Notes under the pieces: model-generated
The model's input: only the letters and a program-made list of their open reading frames with translations
Told to the model about the DNA's origin: nothing
Database searches by the model: none
From: Desulfobacterales bacterium
GTDB lineage: Bacteria; Desulfobacterota; Desulfobacteria; Desulfobacterales; JAFDDL01
DNA: 64,000 nt
Direction of reading: 5' to 3'
NCBI GenBank assembly: GCA_034003325.1
Contig: JAVEYW010000021.1
Coordinates: forward strand, 1-64,000
Shown here: one piece after another, positions 29,000-37,708 of the stretch
How positions within the stretch are numbered: position 1 is the stretch's first letter
Layout: each line of letters opens with the position of its first letter
Translations under genes and position numbers: made by a program

Positions 29000-29084
29000 G
29001 GAGCGCCCGGGCATTTTTTCAAAAGCCGTTATTCCCCGGCAGCCCTTTAATTTCCCCCCTGATTTTTGGATAACTTAACACCCG

Positions 29085-29189
29085 CTATTTTTCCAGTTTC
29101 TTTTTTTCCTGCTTGGCTTTGCGTTTTTCTTTAATGGATTTAGCGGGCTTTTTTTTGTCCTCTTTGCGGGTATCCTGTGCTTTTGACAT
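29085..29189 (-). CDS. very small Lys-rich protein
   Basis: A 34-codon frame with a textbook ribosome site (AGGAGG, six bases before ATG). The product is almost only Lys, Glu, Arg, Ala and Gln (ends KQEKKKLEK), has no membrane segment, and should be a charged helix or disordered. The strong start signal is the main reason to call it a gene. It is convergent with topA. Function unknown; binding to nucleic acid is possible but not shown. Confidence 0.6.
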   Translation of the reverse strand: MSKAQDTRKEDKKKPAKSIKEKRKAKQEKKKLEK

Positions 29190-29418
29190 GGGGTTCCTCC
29201 TGTTGGGCGAGCATGGAAAAAACGGGCGCTTTAACGTTAATGGGTGGCTTTGCAACCGCTCCTGCAAGCTAATGTAACATTCAACGAAAATGTAACAAAA
29301 GAACATTGAAAAGACAACGATCTTGTAATGTAGACGCCATATCCTCGAAGTAGTGGGCGGCGGTTCGATTATAACAAGCCCGGTCAAAGAGAATTCGAGG
29401 TTAAAAAACCCGATTTGA
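29190..29418. other. 229-base spacer
   Basis: AT-rich leader upstream of the small Lys-rich gene, with direct repeats of TGTAACA/TGTAAC near 29274-29296. No coding content is seen. Confidence 0.4.
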
Positions 29419-30498
29419 TCACGCAATCTTCGCCGGTCCGGAAACAGCGGCTTCCTCAAAGGTCAGCATTTCCGTGGCCACCCGTGATGCAGCGGCCAAA
29501 AAGGATAATCCGAGCGCGGCCCCGGTTCCTTCGCCAAGCCGCATTTCCAAATCCAGCATCGGGACAAGGCCCAACTCCGCCAGCATCAGCCGGTGCCCTT
29601 CCACGGCGGACAAATGCCCGCCGAATAGATAATGTTTTACTTCCGGATGAAACCGGGAGGCAAGCAGCGCGGCCGCCGTGGAGATAAACCCGTCCACCAC
29701 GACCGGTACCCGGTTGGCGCAGGCGCCCAAAATAACGCCTGCGATTCCGCCGATCTCAAATCCGCCCACCTTCGCGAGCACATCCACCGGATCTTCCGGG
29801 TCCGGGCGGTTCACCCGCAGCGCCCGCTCCACCACGGTCACCTTATTGGCCAGGGCGGCATCATCAATGCCGGTGCCGCGATTGACCACTGCCGCAACAG
29901 ACGTCTTTAAAAGCACTGCCGCAATAGCCGAAGAGGGAGTCGTATTGGCGATGCCCATATCCCCAGTGCCAATGGCATCGAGCCCGCGCTCCATTTCGGC
30001 CTGAACCAAGGCAATACCGGTTTCAAGGGCCGCTACGGCCTGAGTCCGGGTCATGGCGGGGCCTACGGAAATATCGCCTGTACCGCCGGCGATTGGACGG
30101 GATTCAAACCGGACATCACCCTTCCCTTTTACCGTCACAAACAACGGCGGGCCGGCAACCCCCATATCCACCACCGTCAGCCGTGCGCCCACGTGACGCG
30201 CAAGCACATTGATGGCCGCCCCGCCCGCTGCGAAATTGGCAACCATTTCCCGAGTCACCGCCTGGGGGAATTGGCTTACCCCCTGCGCGGCAACCCCATG
30301 ATCTCCCGCCATGGTGATAATGGCCGTATCATGTATCACGGGTCGATACTCCCCTGTAATTCCAGCCAGTTGAACGGCAAAGGCGTGCAGTCGTCCCAAG
30401 CTTCCGGCCGGAAGCGCCAGCCGCCCCTGATGCGTGGAAGCCGCCGCCATGGCAGCTGCGTCCAGGGGTCTAATGCGATCAATTATTTGGTTTAGCAT
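29419..30498 (-). CDS. cobT: nicotinate-nucleotide-dimethylbenzimidazole phosphoribosyltransferase
   Basis: Makes alpha-ribazole phosphate, the lower-ligand precursor of cobalamin. The 359-aa protein has TMAGDHGVAAQGVSQFPQ, NFAAGGAAINVLARH, GTGDMGIANTTPSSAI and the GEGTGAALGLSFL block with the catalytic Glu. The ATG has AGAGGA five bases before; an ATG 14 codons earlier lies at the riboswitch terminator and is rejected. It is the only cobalamin-synthesis gene in the window and is controlled by the riboswitch just upstream. Confidence 0.96.
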   Translation of the reverse strand: MLNQIIDRIRPLDAAAMAAASTHQGRLALPAGSLGRLHAFAVQLAGITGEYRPVIHDTAIITMAGDHGVAAQGVSQFPQAVTREMVANFAAGGAAINVLARHVGARLTVVDMGVAGPPLFVTVKGKGDVRFESRPIAGGTGDISVGPAMTRTQAVAALETGIALVQAEMERGLDAIGTGDMGIANTTPSSAIAAVLLKTSVAAVVNRGTGIDDAALANKVTVVERALRVNRPDPEDPVDVLAKVGGFEIGGIAGVILGACANRVPVVVDGFISTAAALLASRFHPEVKHYLFGGHLSAVEGHRLMLAELGLVPMLDLEMRLGEGTGAALGLSFLAAASRVATEMLTFEEAAVSGPAKIA

Positions 30499-30526
30499 TG
30501 GGTTCCTCTTAAATTGGTTTGGGCAT

Positions 30527-30566
30527 AAAAAAATCCCCAAGCCAATGAATCATAGCCCGGGGATTT
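30527..30566 (-). terminator. riboswitch-controlled terminator before cobT
   Basis: On the minus strand AAATCCCC pairs with GGGGATTT and runs into seven or more T, between the cobalamin aptamer and the cobT ribosome site. It is a classic expression platform acting by premature termination. Confidence 0.85.
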
Positions 30567-30593
30567 ACCGTCTCCACCAAGAGTGTCTTCGAT

Positions 30594-30766
30594 ATGCGGC
30601 AGGTTTTCTGGCTCGCGAATCGTCCTACTGCCCGCGCCTTCCCGAACCGCTTCGTAACTTAACGCGGCACAGTGACTTATTGCGGGGGTCGTCCTCGCTC
30701 ACAGCGGCGGGTCCGTGCCGGAATCGCACCGGCTTCCCTATTATGCCCCGAAAAAGGAGCCTCCAT
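30594..30766 (-). promoter_or_regulatory. cobalamin (B12) riboswitch
   Basis: Reading the minus strand, conserved aptamer pieces occur in order: GGGAAGCCGGTGC with a pairing GCCGG/CCGGC stem, CGCCGCTGTGA, AGTCACTG, GGGAAGGCGCGGG and the B12 box (GCCAGAAAACCTGCC at 30598-30612). A terminator hairpin follows. High cobalamin should therefore switch off cobT. Confidence 0.92.
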
Positions 30767-30928
30767 ATATCGGTTAATTTTCAATCAAACCCCTATCACA
30801 CGATAAAAATGGGTGTCAAGAAAATCCCTTTTCAGTTTACCCGACATGACCAGGGATCCCCGCCAGCAAAGATAATGGATCGCCCTGTCGCCATAGGATG
30901 TAACATCGAGCCTGCAAGAGATGCGGAA

Positions 30929-31708
30929 TTAACGCATCTTCCAGTGGGGAAGTCGTTTTTCAAAAAAGGCCTGTACGCCTTCCTTGGCGTCATCGGTGGT
31001 GCACAGCCGCGCAAACGCCTCATTCATATAGGCAAATTGTTTTTCATAGGGCATGTCCTCGGAATGGTAGAAAGCGCTTTTGGCGATTTGAACCGCAACG
31101 GGGCTTCGTTGCGCCAGTTCTTCAGCCCAATGCAGCGCTTCGGTCTCGATATCTTCCTTGGGGATGATCCGGTTGATCAACCCCAGCGCCAGGGCTTCCG
31201 GCGCTTTGATCAGATTGCCGTACAGCAGCAACTCAAGCGCCTTTTTCCTTCCCACGCACCGGGCGACGGCCACCACGGGTCCCACGCAGTTAAGCCCCAC
31301 GTTGATCGCCGTTAACCCCATTTTGGCGTTTTCCGCCGCAATCACGAGATCCGCTGCCGCAATCAGCCCCATGCCGTTGGCCGCCGCTACGCCGTGAAGC
31401 TGCGCGATGACGGGCTTTTTCATTTTTGAAACGGCCACGAGCGGTTTTTCCATCCGCTCAATCCATTCCCGGTATGCCATCGCGGTTTTTCCGGCAAGTT
31501 CGGTGACATCAATGCCGGCGCAAAACGCCTTGCCGCTCCCCTTGATCAGCACCACGCGGACATTCATGTCCTCATCCAGTTCGACGAGCGCGCCGTAGAG
31601 TTGCTCCGCCATGTCACTGTCAAAGGTGTTGAGCTTTTCCGGACGGTTCAGCGTAAGGATGCCTACGAAGGTATCCCGTCTTTCAACGATCACTTTCTCG
31701 TGCCTCAT
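30929..31708 (-). CDS. enoyl-CoA hydratase/isomerase family protein lacking catalytic Glu residues
   Basis: Crotonase-fold protein of 259 aa. The oxyanion-hole block AFCAGIDVTEL and the second loop HGVAAANGMGL are clear, and the C-terminal helices are normal. In classical hydratases two Glu act as acid and base. By my alignment these places hold Gly (NGMGLIAAADL) and Ala (LTAINVGLNCVGP), so simple hydration is unlikely. Isomerase, decarboxylase, dehydratase or hydrolase activity within the superfamily is possible. It is a single gene after the riboswitch region; its tail nearly abuts the potassium genes. Confidence 0.85.
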   Translation of the reverse strand: MRHEKVIVERRDTFVGILTLNRPEKLNTFDSDMAEQLYGALVELDEDMNVRVVLIKGSGKAFCAGIDVTELAGKTAMAYREWIERMEKPLVAVSKMKKPVIAQLHGVAAANGMGLIAAADLVIAAENAKMGLTAINVGLNCVGPVVAVARCVGRKKALELLLYGNLIKAPEALALGLINRIIPKEDIETEALHWAEELAQRSPVAVQIAKSAFYHSEDMPYEKQFAYMNEAFARLCTTDDAKEGVQAFFEKRLPHWKMR

Positions 31709-31734
31709 GGTTCCCCCCCATAACGAACTATTAT

Positions 31735-32391
31735 TTATTTTAGCGCCTTAATCTTTCGAATGTCCTCTGATTTTCCGAGAATCATTAAAATATCGCTATC
31801 CTTGATCACAAAACTCGCCGGCGGCACCAGAATGAAATTCTCGGGCACCAGTTCCTTGATGGCGATGATGTGCACGTTATATTTTGCCCGAAGGTTCAGC
31901 TCTTTCAGGTTTTTCCCGATAAACTCTCTCGGCGGCCCCACCTGGACCAGGTCATACTCATCGGCCAAGGGAATAAAGTCCAGCACGTTGGGCCGGGACA
32001 GGCTTCGGGATATGCGCAAGGCCGAATCCCGTTCCGGATGAATGATCTCGTTTGCCCCCATTCGTCTCAGTATTTTTTCGTGGTCATTGTCCAGTGCCTT
32101 GGCAATGATGTTTTTCACGCCCATCTCTTGAAGGTACAGACAAATCAGAATACTCGTGCTGATCTTGGTGCCGGTGGACACGATCACCCCATCCATGTCC
32201 TGCAACCCCAACGATTTCAAGGTTTCCCTGTCCGTCGCATCCAGGACAAGCGCTTCGGTACAATAGGCATCAATGGCCTGCACCCGTGACTTATCGGTAT
32301 CCGCGGCAAGGACTTCGTTGCCGTCCGCATACAAGGCCTTGGCCGCATGAAAGCCAAAGTTGCCAAGCCCTATCACTGCAAAGCGTTTCAT
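31735..32391 (-). CDS. KtrA/TrkA-type potassium channel gating protein
   Basis: Cytoplasmic RCK protein of 218 aa. The N-terminal Rossmann domain begins KRFAVIGLGNFGFHAAKAL and continues with an acidic residue after strand 2 (AADTDKSR), so it should bind NAD(H) or ATP/ADP. The C-terminal RCK_C domain covers about residues 135-215. In Ktr/Trk systems a ring of such subunits gates the membrane channel. It follows the TrkH/KtrB gene with a short overlap region, so the two probably form one channel. The start at MKRF gives the usual N-terminus. Confidence 0.92.
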   Translation of the reverse strand: MKRFAVIGLGNFGFHAAKALYADGNEVLAADTDKSRVQAIDAYCTEALVLDATDRETLKSLGLQDMDGVIVSTGTKISTSILICLYLQEMGVKNIIAKALDNDHEKILRRMGANEIIHPERDSALRISRSLSRPNVLDFIPLADEYDLVQVGPPREFIGKNLKELNLRAKYNVHIIAIKELVPENFILVPPASFVIKDSDILMILGKSEDIRKIKALK

Positions 32392-32404
32392 AGTCACTCT
32401 CCAT

Positions 32405-33775
32405 CTATCCAATCATCAGATTCTCTTCGGAATGCTCAACCGCACTGGTAGCGCCAGTGCCCACAATGATATAGGAAAAGGTCAAAATGCCCACCCGGCC
32501 AACGATCATCATCAGAATAATCCAGCATTTACCCCAGGTGTTCAGTTCCGGTGTCACCCCCATCGACAAGCCCACGGTGCCGAACGCCGACACCGTCTCA
32601 AAAAGATACGGAAGAAAGGCCCCCCGGACCCCCGAGAGATGATGCCCGCTCACGGAATTGCCGGCAAGAAGCAAAAAGAAAACGATCCCGATCATACCGA
32701 CAGATATGAGCATCAGCGACACGCTTCGGCTCACGGTCTCGGCAGGGATACTCTTTTTAAAAAGATTGACGCGTCCTCTTCTTTTAAACCGGCTGTAAAC
32801 CGAAGCGATGATCAGTGCCAGGGTGGTCGTCTTGACACCACCGCCGCAGGAACCGGGAGACGCCCCGAAAAACATGAGAAAAATCATCATTGCAAGGGTT
32901 GCATCCTGCAAGGATCCAATATCCACTGTATTGAACCCCGCGGTCCTGCAGGTAATGGACTGAAACACCGGCCGCCAGAACCGTTGCGAGAGCGTTGACG
33001 CCGTCCCCGTGAATTGCCACTCCAGAACGGCAAACATCAGAGCACCGGAAACGATCAGAAGCAAAGTCGTCAGCACGACCGTTTTGGCATGAACCGTGAG
33101 ACGGGTGCGCCCCTTTTTCCGCTTGCGAAGCCGGGCCTGAAGCTCGTAGAGCACCGGGAATCCGATGCCACCGACAACAATCAAGCCGCACACGGTAACA
33201 TTGAGCCAAAAAGCGCCGTCATAGCGCATCAGGCTATCCGGAAACAGGGCGAATCCGGCATTGCAAAATGCAGAAACCGAATGAAAGATTCCCGCATACA
33301 GGGCGCGGGACAACCCCAGTTCACCATACCAGTGAAGGGTCAACAGCATTGCGCCGAAAAGCTCCGCGCCGAGGGTGAAAAAAACAATGCTTTTGACAAG
33401 ACTATAAATGTCCTCCCTGGGCGTATGGGCAAACAAGTCCTGCATGGCCATGCGCTGGCGAATCGATACGCTTCGGCCGAGCCACTGAAACAGGGTGACG
33501 GATATGGTCATAAGCCCCAGCCCGCCGATTTGAATGAGCAGCAAAATGACGCCCTGGCCGAATCCGGTGAAAAAGCTGCCCGTATCCACGACCACGAGGC
33601 CCGTGACACAGACGGCGGACGTGGCGGTAAACAGGGCATCTACCCAGGCAATCGTCCCGGCGTTGGTTGAAAACGGCAATTTCAACAGGAGTGTTCCCAC
33701 ACCGATGACCAGCAGAAAACTCAACAATACCAGCGTCGCCGGATGCTGTTTAAGCACACGATTGCCTAATGTCAT
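32405..33775 (-). CDS. TrkH/KtrB-family potassium transporter (second copy)
   Basis: Potassium-translocating membrane subunit, 456 aa, made of four M1-P-M2 repeats. Filter-like segments are seen at TATSAVCVTGLVVVDTG, HSVSAFCNAGFALFP, ITCRTAGFNTVDIG and ETVSAFGTVGLSMGV, each with a Gly that lines the filter. Length and the N-terminal start (ATLVLLSFLLVIGVGTLLL) fit the KtrB side of the family rather than long TrkH. It overlaps the Cys-rich protein gene upstream (ATGA) and is followed by the KtrA-like gene. Confidence 0.93.
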   Translation of the reverse strand: MTLGNRVLKQHPATLVLLSFLLVIGVGTLLLKLPFSTNAGTIAWVDALFTATSAVCVTGLVVVDTGSFFTGFGQGVILLLIQIGGLGLMTISVTLFQWLGRSVSIRQRMAMQDLFAHTPREDIYSLVKSIVFFTLGAELFGAMLLTLHWYGELGLSRALYAGIFHSVSAFCNAGFALFPDSLMRYDGAFWLNVTVCGLIVVGGIGFPVLYELQARLRKRKKGRTRLTVHAKTVVLTTLLLIVSGALMFAVLEWQFTGTASTLSQRFWRPVFQSITCRTAGFNTVDIGSLQDATLAMMIFLMFFGASPGSCGGGVKTTTLALIIASVYSRFKRRGRVNLFKKSIPAETVSRSVSLMLISVGMIGIVFFLLLAGNSVSGHHLSGVRGAFLPYLFETVSAFGTVGLSMGVTPELNTWGKCWIILMMIVGRVGILTFSYIIVGTGATSAVEHSEENLMIG

Positions 33776-34371
33776 GACGCGAGCCTCGGATTCAGGTAAT
33801 ATTCACACTGTAGATGATTTTCAACCTCACAAATTTCATGCAACCGGCGCCCTCCGAGCACCATACGATCCAGGTAAGCGCCACATACCGTTATCTCGTG
33901 CTGTGAATCAATCCTGCTGTAATGAAGAAAAGGGCATAACATTTCAAGATGCGGTTCAATTCGATCCCTCGGCCCCAACCCCTCGATGCATTGTAATATC
34001 AGGGCCGATTCCAACTTGTCCATCCCGATGTACCGGATATAGTCCGCACCGGCATCCTTCAACGTTTCAATCAGTTGGCGGTGTTTGGCGCCGAGAAGCG
34101 CCAGAAGGGGGATTTCCCCGGTGTGACGGTTGTGTTTAAGGACAGCGCATAATTCAACGAGTGCGTCCCGCTGCCGAATGGGCATGGGTCCGAAACGAAC
34201 CACCATAATGCCCGGACGTTCCGCAATCGCCTGATCAAGGCATTGCACCGGACTGGAAACCCGCTGTCCACCGGGCATCAAAATTCCCGGAGCCCCCAGG
34301 GTATCACAAAGCAGGAACATCGGGGCTGTTGATGGCCGCCTATCCTCAAATCCGCTTTTTTCTTCCATCAT
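33772..34371 (-). CDS. degenerate receiver-like domain with Cys-rich tail, unknown function
   Basis: About 199 aa. Residues about 15-120 look like a response-regulator receiver fold, with strand IMVVRFGPMPI, helix RDALVELCAVLKHN, strand IPLLALLGA and helix LIETLKDAGADYI. The phosphorylatable Asp is absent: the strand carries Arg-Phe where Asp would be. The last 55 residues hold four spaced cysteines (C-16x-C-17x-C-7x-C), suggesting metal or Fe-S binding or redox sensing. It lies between two TrkH genes and overlaps the second by four bases, so it should serve the potassium system. Several ATGs near 34368-34377 are possible starts. Confidence 0.65.
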   Translation of the reverse strand: MMEEKSGFEDRRPSTAPMFLLCDTLGAPGILMPGGQRVSSPVQCLDQAIAERPGIMVVRFGPMPIRQRDALVELCAVLKHNRHTGEIPLLALLGAKHRQLIETLKDAGADYIRYIGMDKLESALILQCIEGLGPRDRIEPHLEMLCPFLHYSRIDSQHEITVCGAYLDRMVLGGRRLHEICEVENHLQCEYYLNPRLAS

Positions 34372-35866
34372 GATCATTTCCGTTTTTGGTTCGCGCCAAA
34401 GCGCGCTGTCCGTCTTTGCAAAGCTTGAACAGGCTGACAAACACCACGATCAACTCCAGCCGCCCGAGAAACATGGCAAAAATCTCCGCCCACATGCCGG
34501 CAAGCGGCATATGCGGGGAACTCACCCCGACCGAAAGTCCAACGGTTCCCATAGCGGAGGCAAATTCGAAAAGAGAGTCACTCAGGCTGTAACCGCAGGC
34601 GCACAGAATTAAGGCGCCCAATGTATAGGTTGCCAGATACAGAAACACAAAAACCGCTACCTGGCGCACTCTGGCATCGTCCACAAAGACTTGCCGGTTC
34701 CCCTCCCAGAGGGGACGTTCCAAGACCGCACTGCGAGGCATGAGGCTGCGCCGAATCTCCCAAACCAACAATTTCCACAATAAATGAATTCGAAACTGTT
34801 TGATGCCGCCCGCGGTCGAGCAGGTTCCGCCGCCGATCAGCATCAGGCAAATTAAGACGAGCATGCCGAACCCGTTCCAGTTTCCATAGCTTACCGTTGA
34901 AAACCCCGTGGTGGTAAGGGCGGAAACCGTCCCGAACAGGGCCACGCGAAGTGATTTTCCGAGCAGTGGATAAAGCCCGCAACTGGTGGTGTAAAGAAAT
35001 ACGGCGGCCGCGGACAGGGGAATCAGGACCGCCATCAACCGGACTTCGCCGTTACGGATCAGCCATCGGAACTCGCCTTGCACCAGAAACCAGGCCGTAA
35101 CGAAACTCAAGTTGCCCAACACCATGAGCACCAGCGATACCGCCTCGACAGCCGCCGAATCCCAATGCCCGATACTGTCCGGGTACATTCCGAAACCGCC
35201 GGTGGAAACCGCGGCAAACGCATGGTTCACCGCATCAAAAAGGCTCATGCCTGCCAGACGGTATGCAACCGTTCCGGCAGTTGCATACCCGATATAAATC
35301 AAGAGAACCAACCGGGCCGACTGGCGGACATGCGGAACCAACTGGTCGCCGCGGCCCTCGGCATTCGAAATGCCCACCCCCGTCGGCCCCACAATGGCCG
35401 ACATCATGATGATGGCCAATCCCGCCCCGCCCGCAAGCTGCATAATGCTGCGCCAAAGCAGAATCATGGGGCCGGCGTTGGTTAAATCCACAACCGAAAG
35501 GCCGGTGGTGGTCCACCCGCTCACAGACTCGAATACAGCCGCGGAAAACGAAAGCCCCGACACCGCCATAAACGGCCACGCCGAAAAGACAGGAACCAAT
35601 CCCCAGCTGACGAGAACGATAACGCCGCCCTCGCAGACCGATAAGGTGATGCTGGAAGGCGGCCGCAACCACCGCCATAAGATCCCTCCCAACAGGCAAA
35701 GACATCCCGCCGGCAAGACAAACGCCGGTATCCAAACTGCCTCCGCGGGATTCACCAGAAGGGCAAACAGCGGCGTCACCATCACCGGCCCGGACAGGAA
35801 AAGAATAAAGCCGACCGATGAAAAGATGGCAGCATAGCGCTGTTTGAGATAGCCTTTTTCGCGCAC
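34346..35866 (-). CDS. trkH: TrkH-family potassium transporter (first copy)
   Basis: Channel-like potassium transporter of 506 aa with two extra N-terminal helices compared with KtrB, as in TrkH. Pore-loop segments are ESVSGWTTTGLSVVD, HAFAAVSTGGFGMYPDS, SALTTTGFSTVSYG and FASAMGTVGLSVGV. The start is a GTG with AGGGGGA seven bases before, right after the stop of the upstream trkA-like gene; longer frames would overlap that gene. It should work with the TrkA-like proteins encoded just upstream. Confidence 0.93.
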   Translation of the reverse strand: MREKGYLKQRYAAIFSSVGFILFLSGPVMVTPLFALLVNPAEAVWIPAFVLPAGCLCLLGGILWRWLRPPSSITLSVCEGGVIVLVSWGLVPVFSAWPFMAVSGLSFSAAVFESVSGWTTTGLSVVDLTNAGPMILLWRSIMQLAGGAGLAIIMMSAIVGPTGVGISNAEGRGDQLVPHVRQSARLVLLIYIGYATAGTVAYRLAGMSLFDAVNHAFAAVSTGGFGMYPDSIGHWDSAAVEAVSLVLMVLGNLSFVTAWFLVQGEFRWLIRNGEVRLMAVLIPLSAAAVFLYTTSCGLYPLLGKSLRVALFGTVSALTTTGFSTVSYGNWNGFGMLVLICLMLIGGGTCSTAGGIKQFRIHLLWKLLVWEIRRSLMPRSAVLERPLWEGNRQVFVDDARVRQVAVFVFLYLATYTLGALILCACGYSLSDSLFEFASAMGTVGLSVGVSSPHMPLAGMWAEIFAMFLGRLELIVVFVSLFKLCKDGQRALARTKNGNDHDGRKKRI

Positions 35867-35876
35867 CGTTGTCCCC

Positions 35877-36539
35877 CTACTTCGACTCGCCCGTAATGGT
35901 TTTGAGCACGCGGCCATGGTTTTCCGGCAAGGTGATCAAGACCAGCTGATCGCCCGCCAGCAACCGGCTGGCCCCCCGGGGAACGATGGGCTGATGATCG
36001 CGGATCACCACGGCAACCAGGGCATTTTCCGGAAGCGCAAAATCCTTCAAGCACTTTCCCGCAACCGGAGAATCCGCTTCAAGAACGATCTCCGTCACAT
36101 TCACCTTTCCTTCTCCCACCGGTAGCAGATTGGTAATCTGCTCGAGGGAGGCCCGCTGTTCGATCAGACTGCCGACGATGTGCGTGGTCGAAAAGGCCGG
36201 CACCCCCAGTTTCTCGAAAATCTCCGCGTTGTCCGGATCATTGGCAAGCGCCACGGTCCGCGGCACGTCGAACTCCAGCGCTGCAAGCTGACAGATCACC
36301 AGATTATCCTGGTCGTTAGGCGTAATGGCCAGCAGCACATCCGTGGACATGGCGCCTGCTTCCTTTAGAATCCCGGCATCGCTGCCGTCGCCGCAAATAA
36401 CCATGGCGGAAAGCTGCCGGGCCAATTGAACGCATTCTTCCCGATCGCGGTTGATGATAACCACCTCGTGCCCCTTGGCAGTCAGGTTTCGGCAAAGAAA
36501 ATAAAGGCTCGCCCCGCCACCGACGATCAGTATGTTCAT
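35877..36539 (-). CDS. trkA: TrkA-type gating protein with RCK_N and RCK_C domains
   Basis: 220 aa. Nucleotide-binding Rossmann start MNILIVGGGASLYFLCRNL, then an acidic tip (INRDREECV), CGDGSDAGILKEAG and a C-terminal RCK_C domain from about residue 135 (VNVTEIVLEADSPVAGKCL). TrkA proteins gate TrkH in response to NAD(H) or adenine nucleotides. It is encoded directly ahead of trkH and overlaps the smaller TrkA-like gene by four bases. Confidence 0.92.
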   Translation of the reverse strand: MNILIVGGGASLYFLCRNLTAKGHEVVIINRDREECVQLARQLSAMVICGDGSDAGILKEAGAMSTDVLLAITPNDQDNLVICQLAALEFDVPRTVALANDPDNAEIFEKLGVPAFSTTHIVGSLIEQRASLEQITNLLPVGEGKVNVTEIVLEADSPVAGKCLKDFALPENALVAVVIRDHQPIVPRGASRLLAGDQLVLITLPENHGRVLKTITGESK

Positions 36540-36976
36540 GGCCGAACCTCCTTTTCGGCAGCCGCGCCGCTCGCAACAGCCATCAGAAACATTTCAGCGG
36601 CCACCGATGTCGGGCAAATCGTCTCGATTCCGAGCCGGTCAAAAATCCGCTCCCGTCTCGGGTCAAACACCCTGGCCAGCACATGGGGAACCTGGAAAAT
36701 CTTTTTGGCCACCTGTGCCGTCATCAGGTTGACGTTGTCCTCGTGGGTTGTGGCAAAAAAAACATCCGCGTTTTTCACCTTGGCTGCCTTTAGCACCGTC
36801 ATTCGGACGGCGTCGCCTTCGAGCCGAAAGCCGCTGAATTCAGGCGAAAGGTCATTGAAGGTTTCCCCATTCTTGTCGATCACCACAATCGAATGCCCCA
36901 CGCGACTCAACTGATTTGCCAGATGTGAGCCCAAACGCCCGCATCCGACAATCACGATGTAAAGACTATTTTTCAT
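36536..36976 (-). CDS. short TrkA-like protein with a single RCK_N domain
   Basis: 146 aa, only the nucleotide-binding half: YIVIVGCGRLGSHLANQL with the Gly-rich loop and VVIDKNGE acidic tip. The ligand-binding RCK_C domain is missing. With the full-length TrkA-like gene next to it, the pair recalls two-part TrkA rings, in which the E. coli protein joins two such halves in one chain. Starts at the ATG just before the stop of the receiver-TPR gene; an upstream ATG 13 codons earlier is possible. Confidence 0.88.
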   Translation of the reverse strand: MKNSLYIVIVGCGRLGSHLANQLSRVGHSIVVIDKNGETFNDLSPEFSGFRLEGDAVRMTVLKAAKVKNADVFFATTHEDNVNLMTAQVAKKIFQVPHVLARVFDPRRERIFDRLGIETICPTSVAAEMFLMAVASGAAAEKEVRP

Positions 36977-37694
36977 CTTTTTCCGCCTTCCCGATCCCCT
37001 CGTCTTCGGCCACACGCCCGCCTGCGTTCACCCCGAGATCGATCCGGCCTAACTTGCTGATGGTGGTGGTTCTTTCCAGGTTCGCGGAAGCCGGTTTAAA
37101 GGTGGGATCAATGTCCAGGGCCGCGCGATAAAACTTTTGCGCTTGCAGCCAATCACCCTTGATTTCGAGCAGTGCCCCAAGCAGGTTATAAGCCTCGGGC
37201 TGCCCGGGATTGACGGCGATGGCTTTTTGGACCATTTCCCGGCTGTCTGCAAAGCGCCGGTCCGTGATATGACGTTTGGCCAGCTCGATCAGCGCCGGGT
37301 AGTCGACCACATGATTTTCATCCAATGCTTCGCGTGCCGGCACAAGGGTGGCAAGCGCGCGAATCTCACCCGGACTGAACGGTTTTTGAATGAAATCCAC
37401 AGCCCCGAGCTTCATGGCCTCTACCGCTGACGCGATGGTGCCGTGAGCCGTGATGATGATCACCCGTATTTCGGGCCAATTCTCCTTGATCAGGCGTAAG
37501 GCCTCCATCCCGTCCATGCCCGGCATCTTAAGGTCCAGGAACACCAATCCGAAACTCCCCTCACGAAGCTTTTCCAGCGCCTCTTCACCGTTGACGGCGG
37601 TTTCGACGGCAACTTCCAGCGGCTCCAAGGCGCGGGACATGGTCAATCGAATGTTTTTTTCATCGTCCACAACCAGGATCGGCCTTTTTTCCAT
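36966..37694 (-). CDS. response regulator with receiver and TPR domains
   Basis: 242 aa. The receiver domain (1-120) has all active residues: acidic pair in VVDDEKN, phospho-Asp in LVFLDLKMPGMDG, Thr in IIITAHGT and Lys in FIQKPFSP. The second half holds TPR-like repeats (ALIELAKRHITDRRFADSRE, AYNLLGALLEIKGDWLQAQKFY) and no DNA-binding domain. It probably acts by protein contact, perhaps on the transport proteins encoded next. It follows the KinB-like kinase gene, its likely phosphodonor. Strong AAGGAGG before the ATG. Confidence 0.9.
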   Translation of the reverse strand: MEKRPILVVDDEKNIRLTMSRALEPLEVAVETAVNGEEALEKLREGSFGLVFLDLKMPGMDGMEALRLIKENWPEIRVIIITAHGTIASAVEAMKLGAVDFIQKPFSPGEIRALATLVPAREALDENHVVDYPALIELAKRHITDRRFADSREMVQKAIAVNPGQPEAYNLLGALLEIKGDWLQAQKFYRAALDIDPTFKPASANLERTTTISKLGRIDLGVNAGGRVAEDEGIGKAEKDEK

Positions 37695-37708
37695 CTATTC
37701 CTCCTTAT

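Noticed and set aside
30434..31315. A 293-codon plus-strand frame across the cobalamin riboswitch
   Set aside because: It overlaps the riboswitch and two real minus-strand genes and has no domain.
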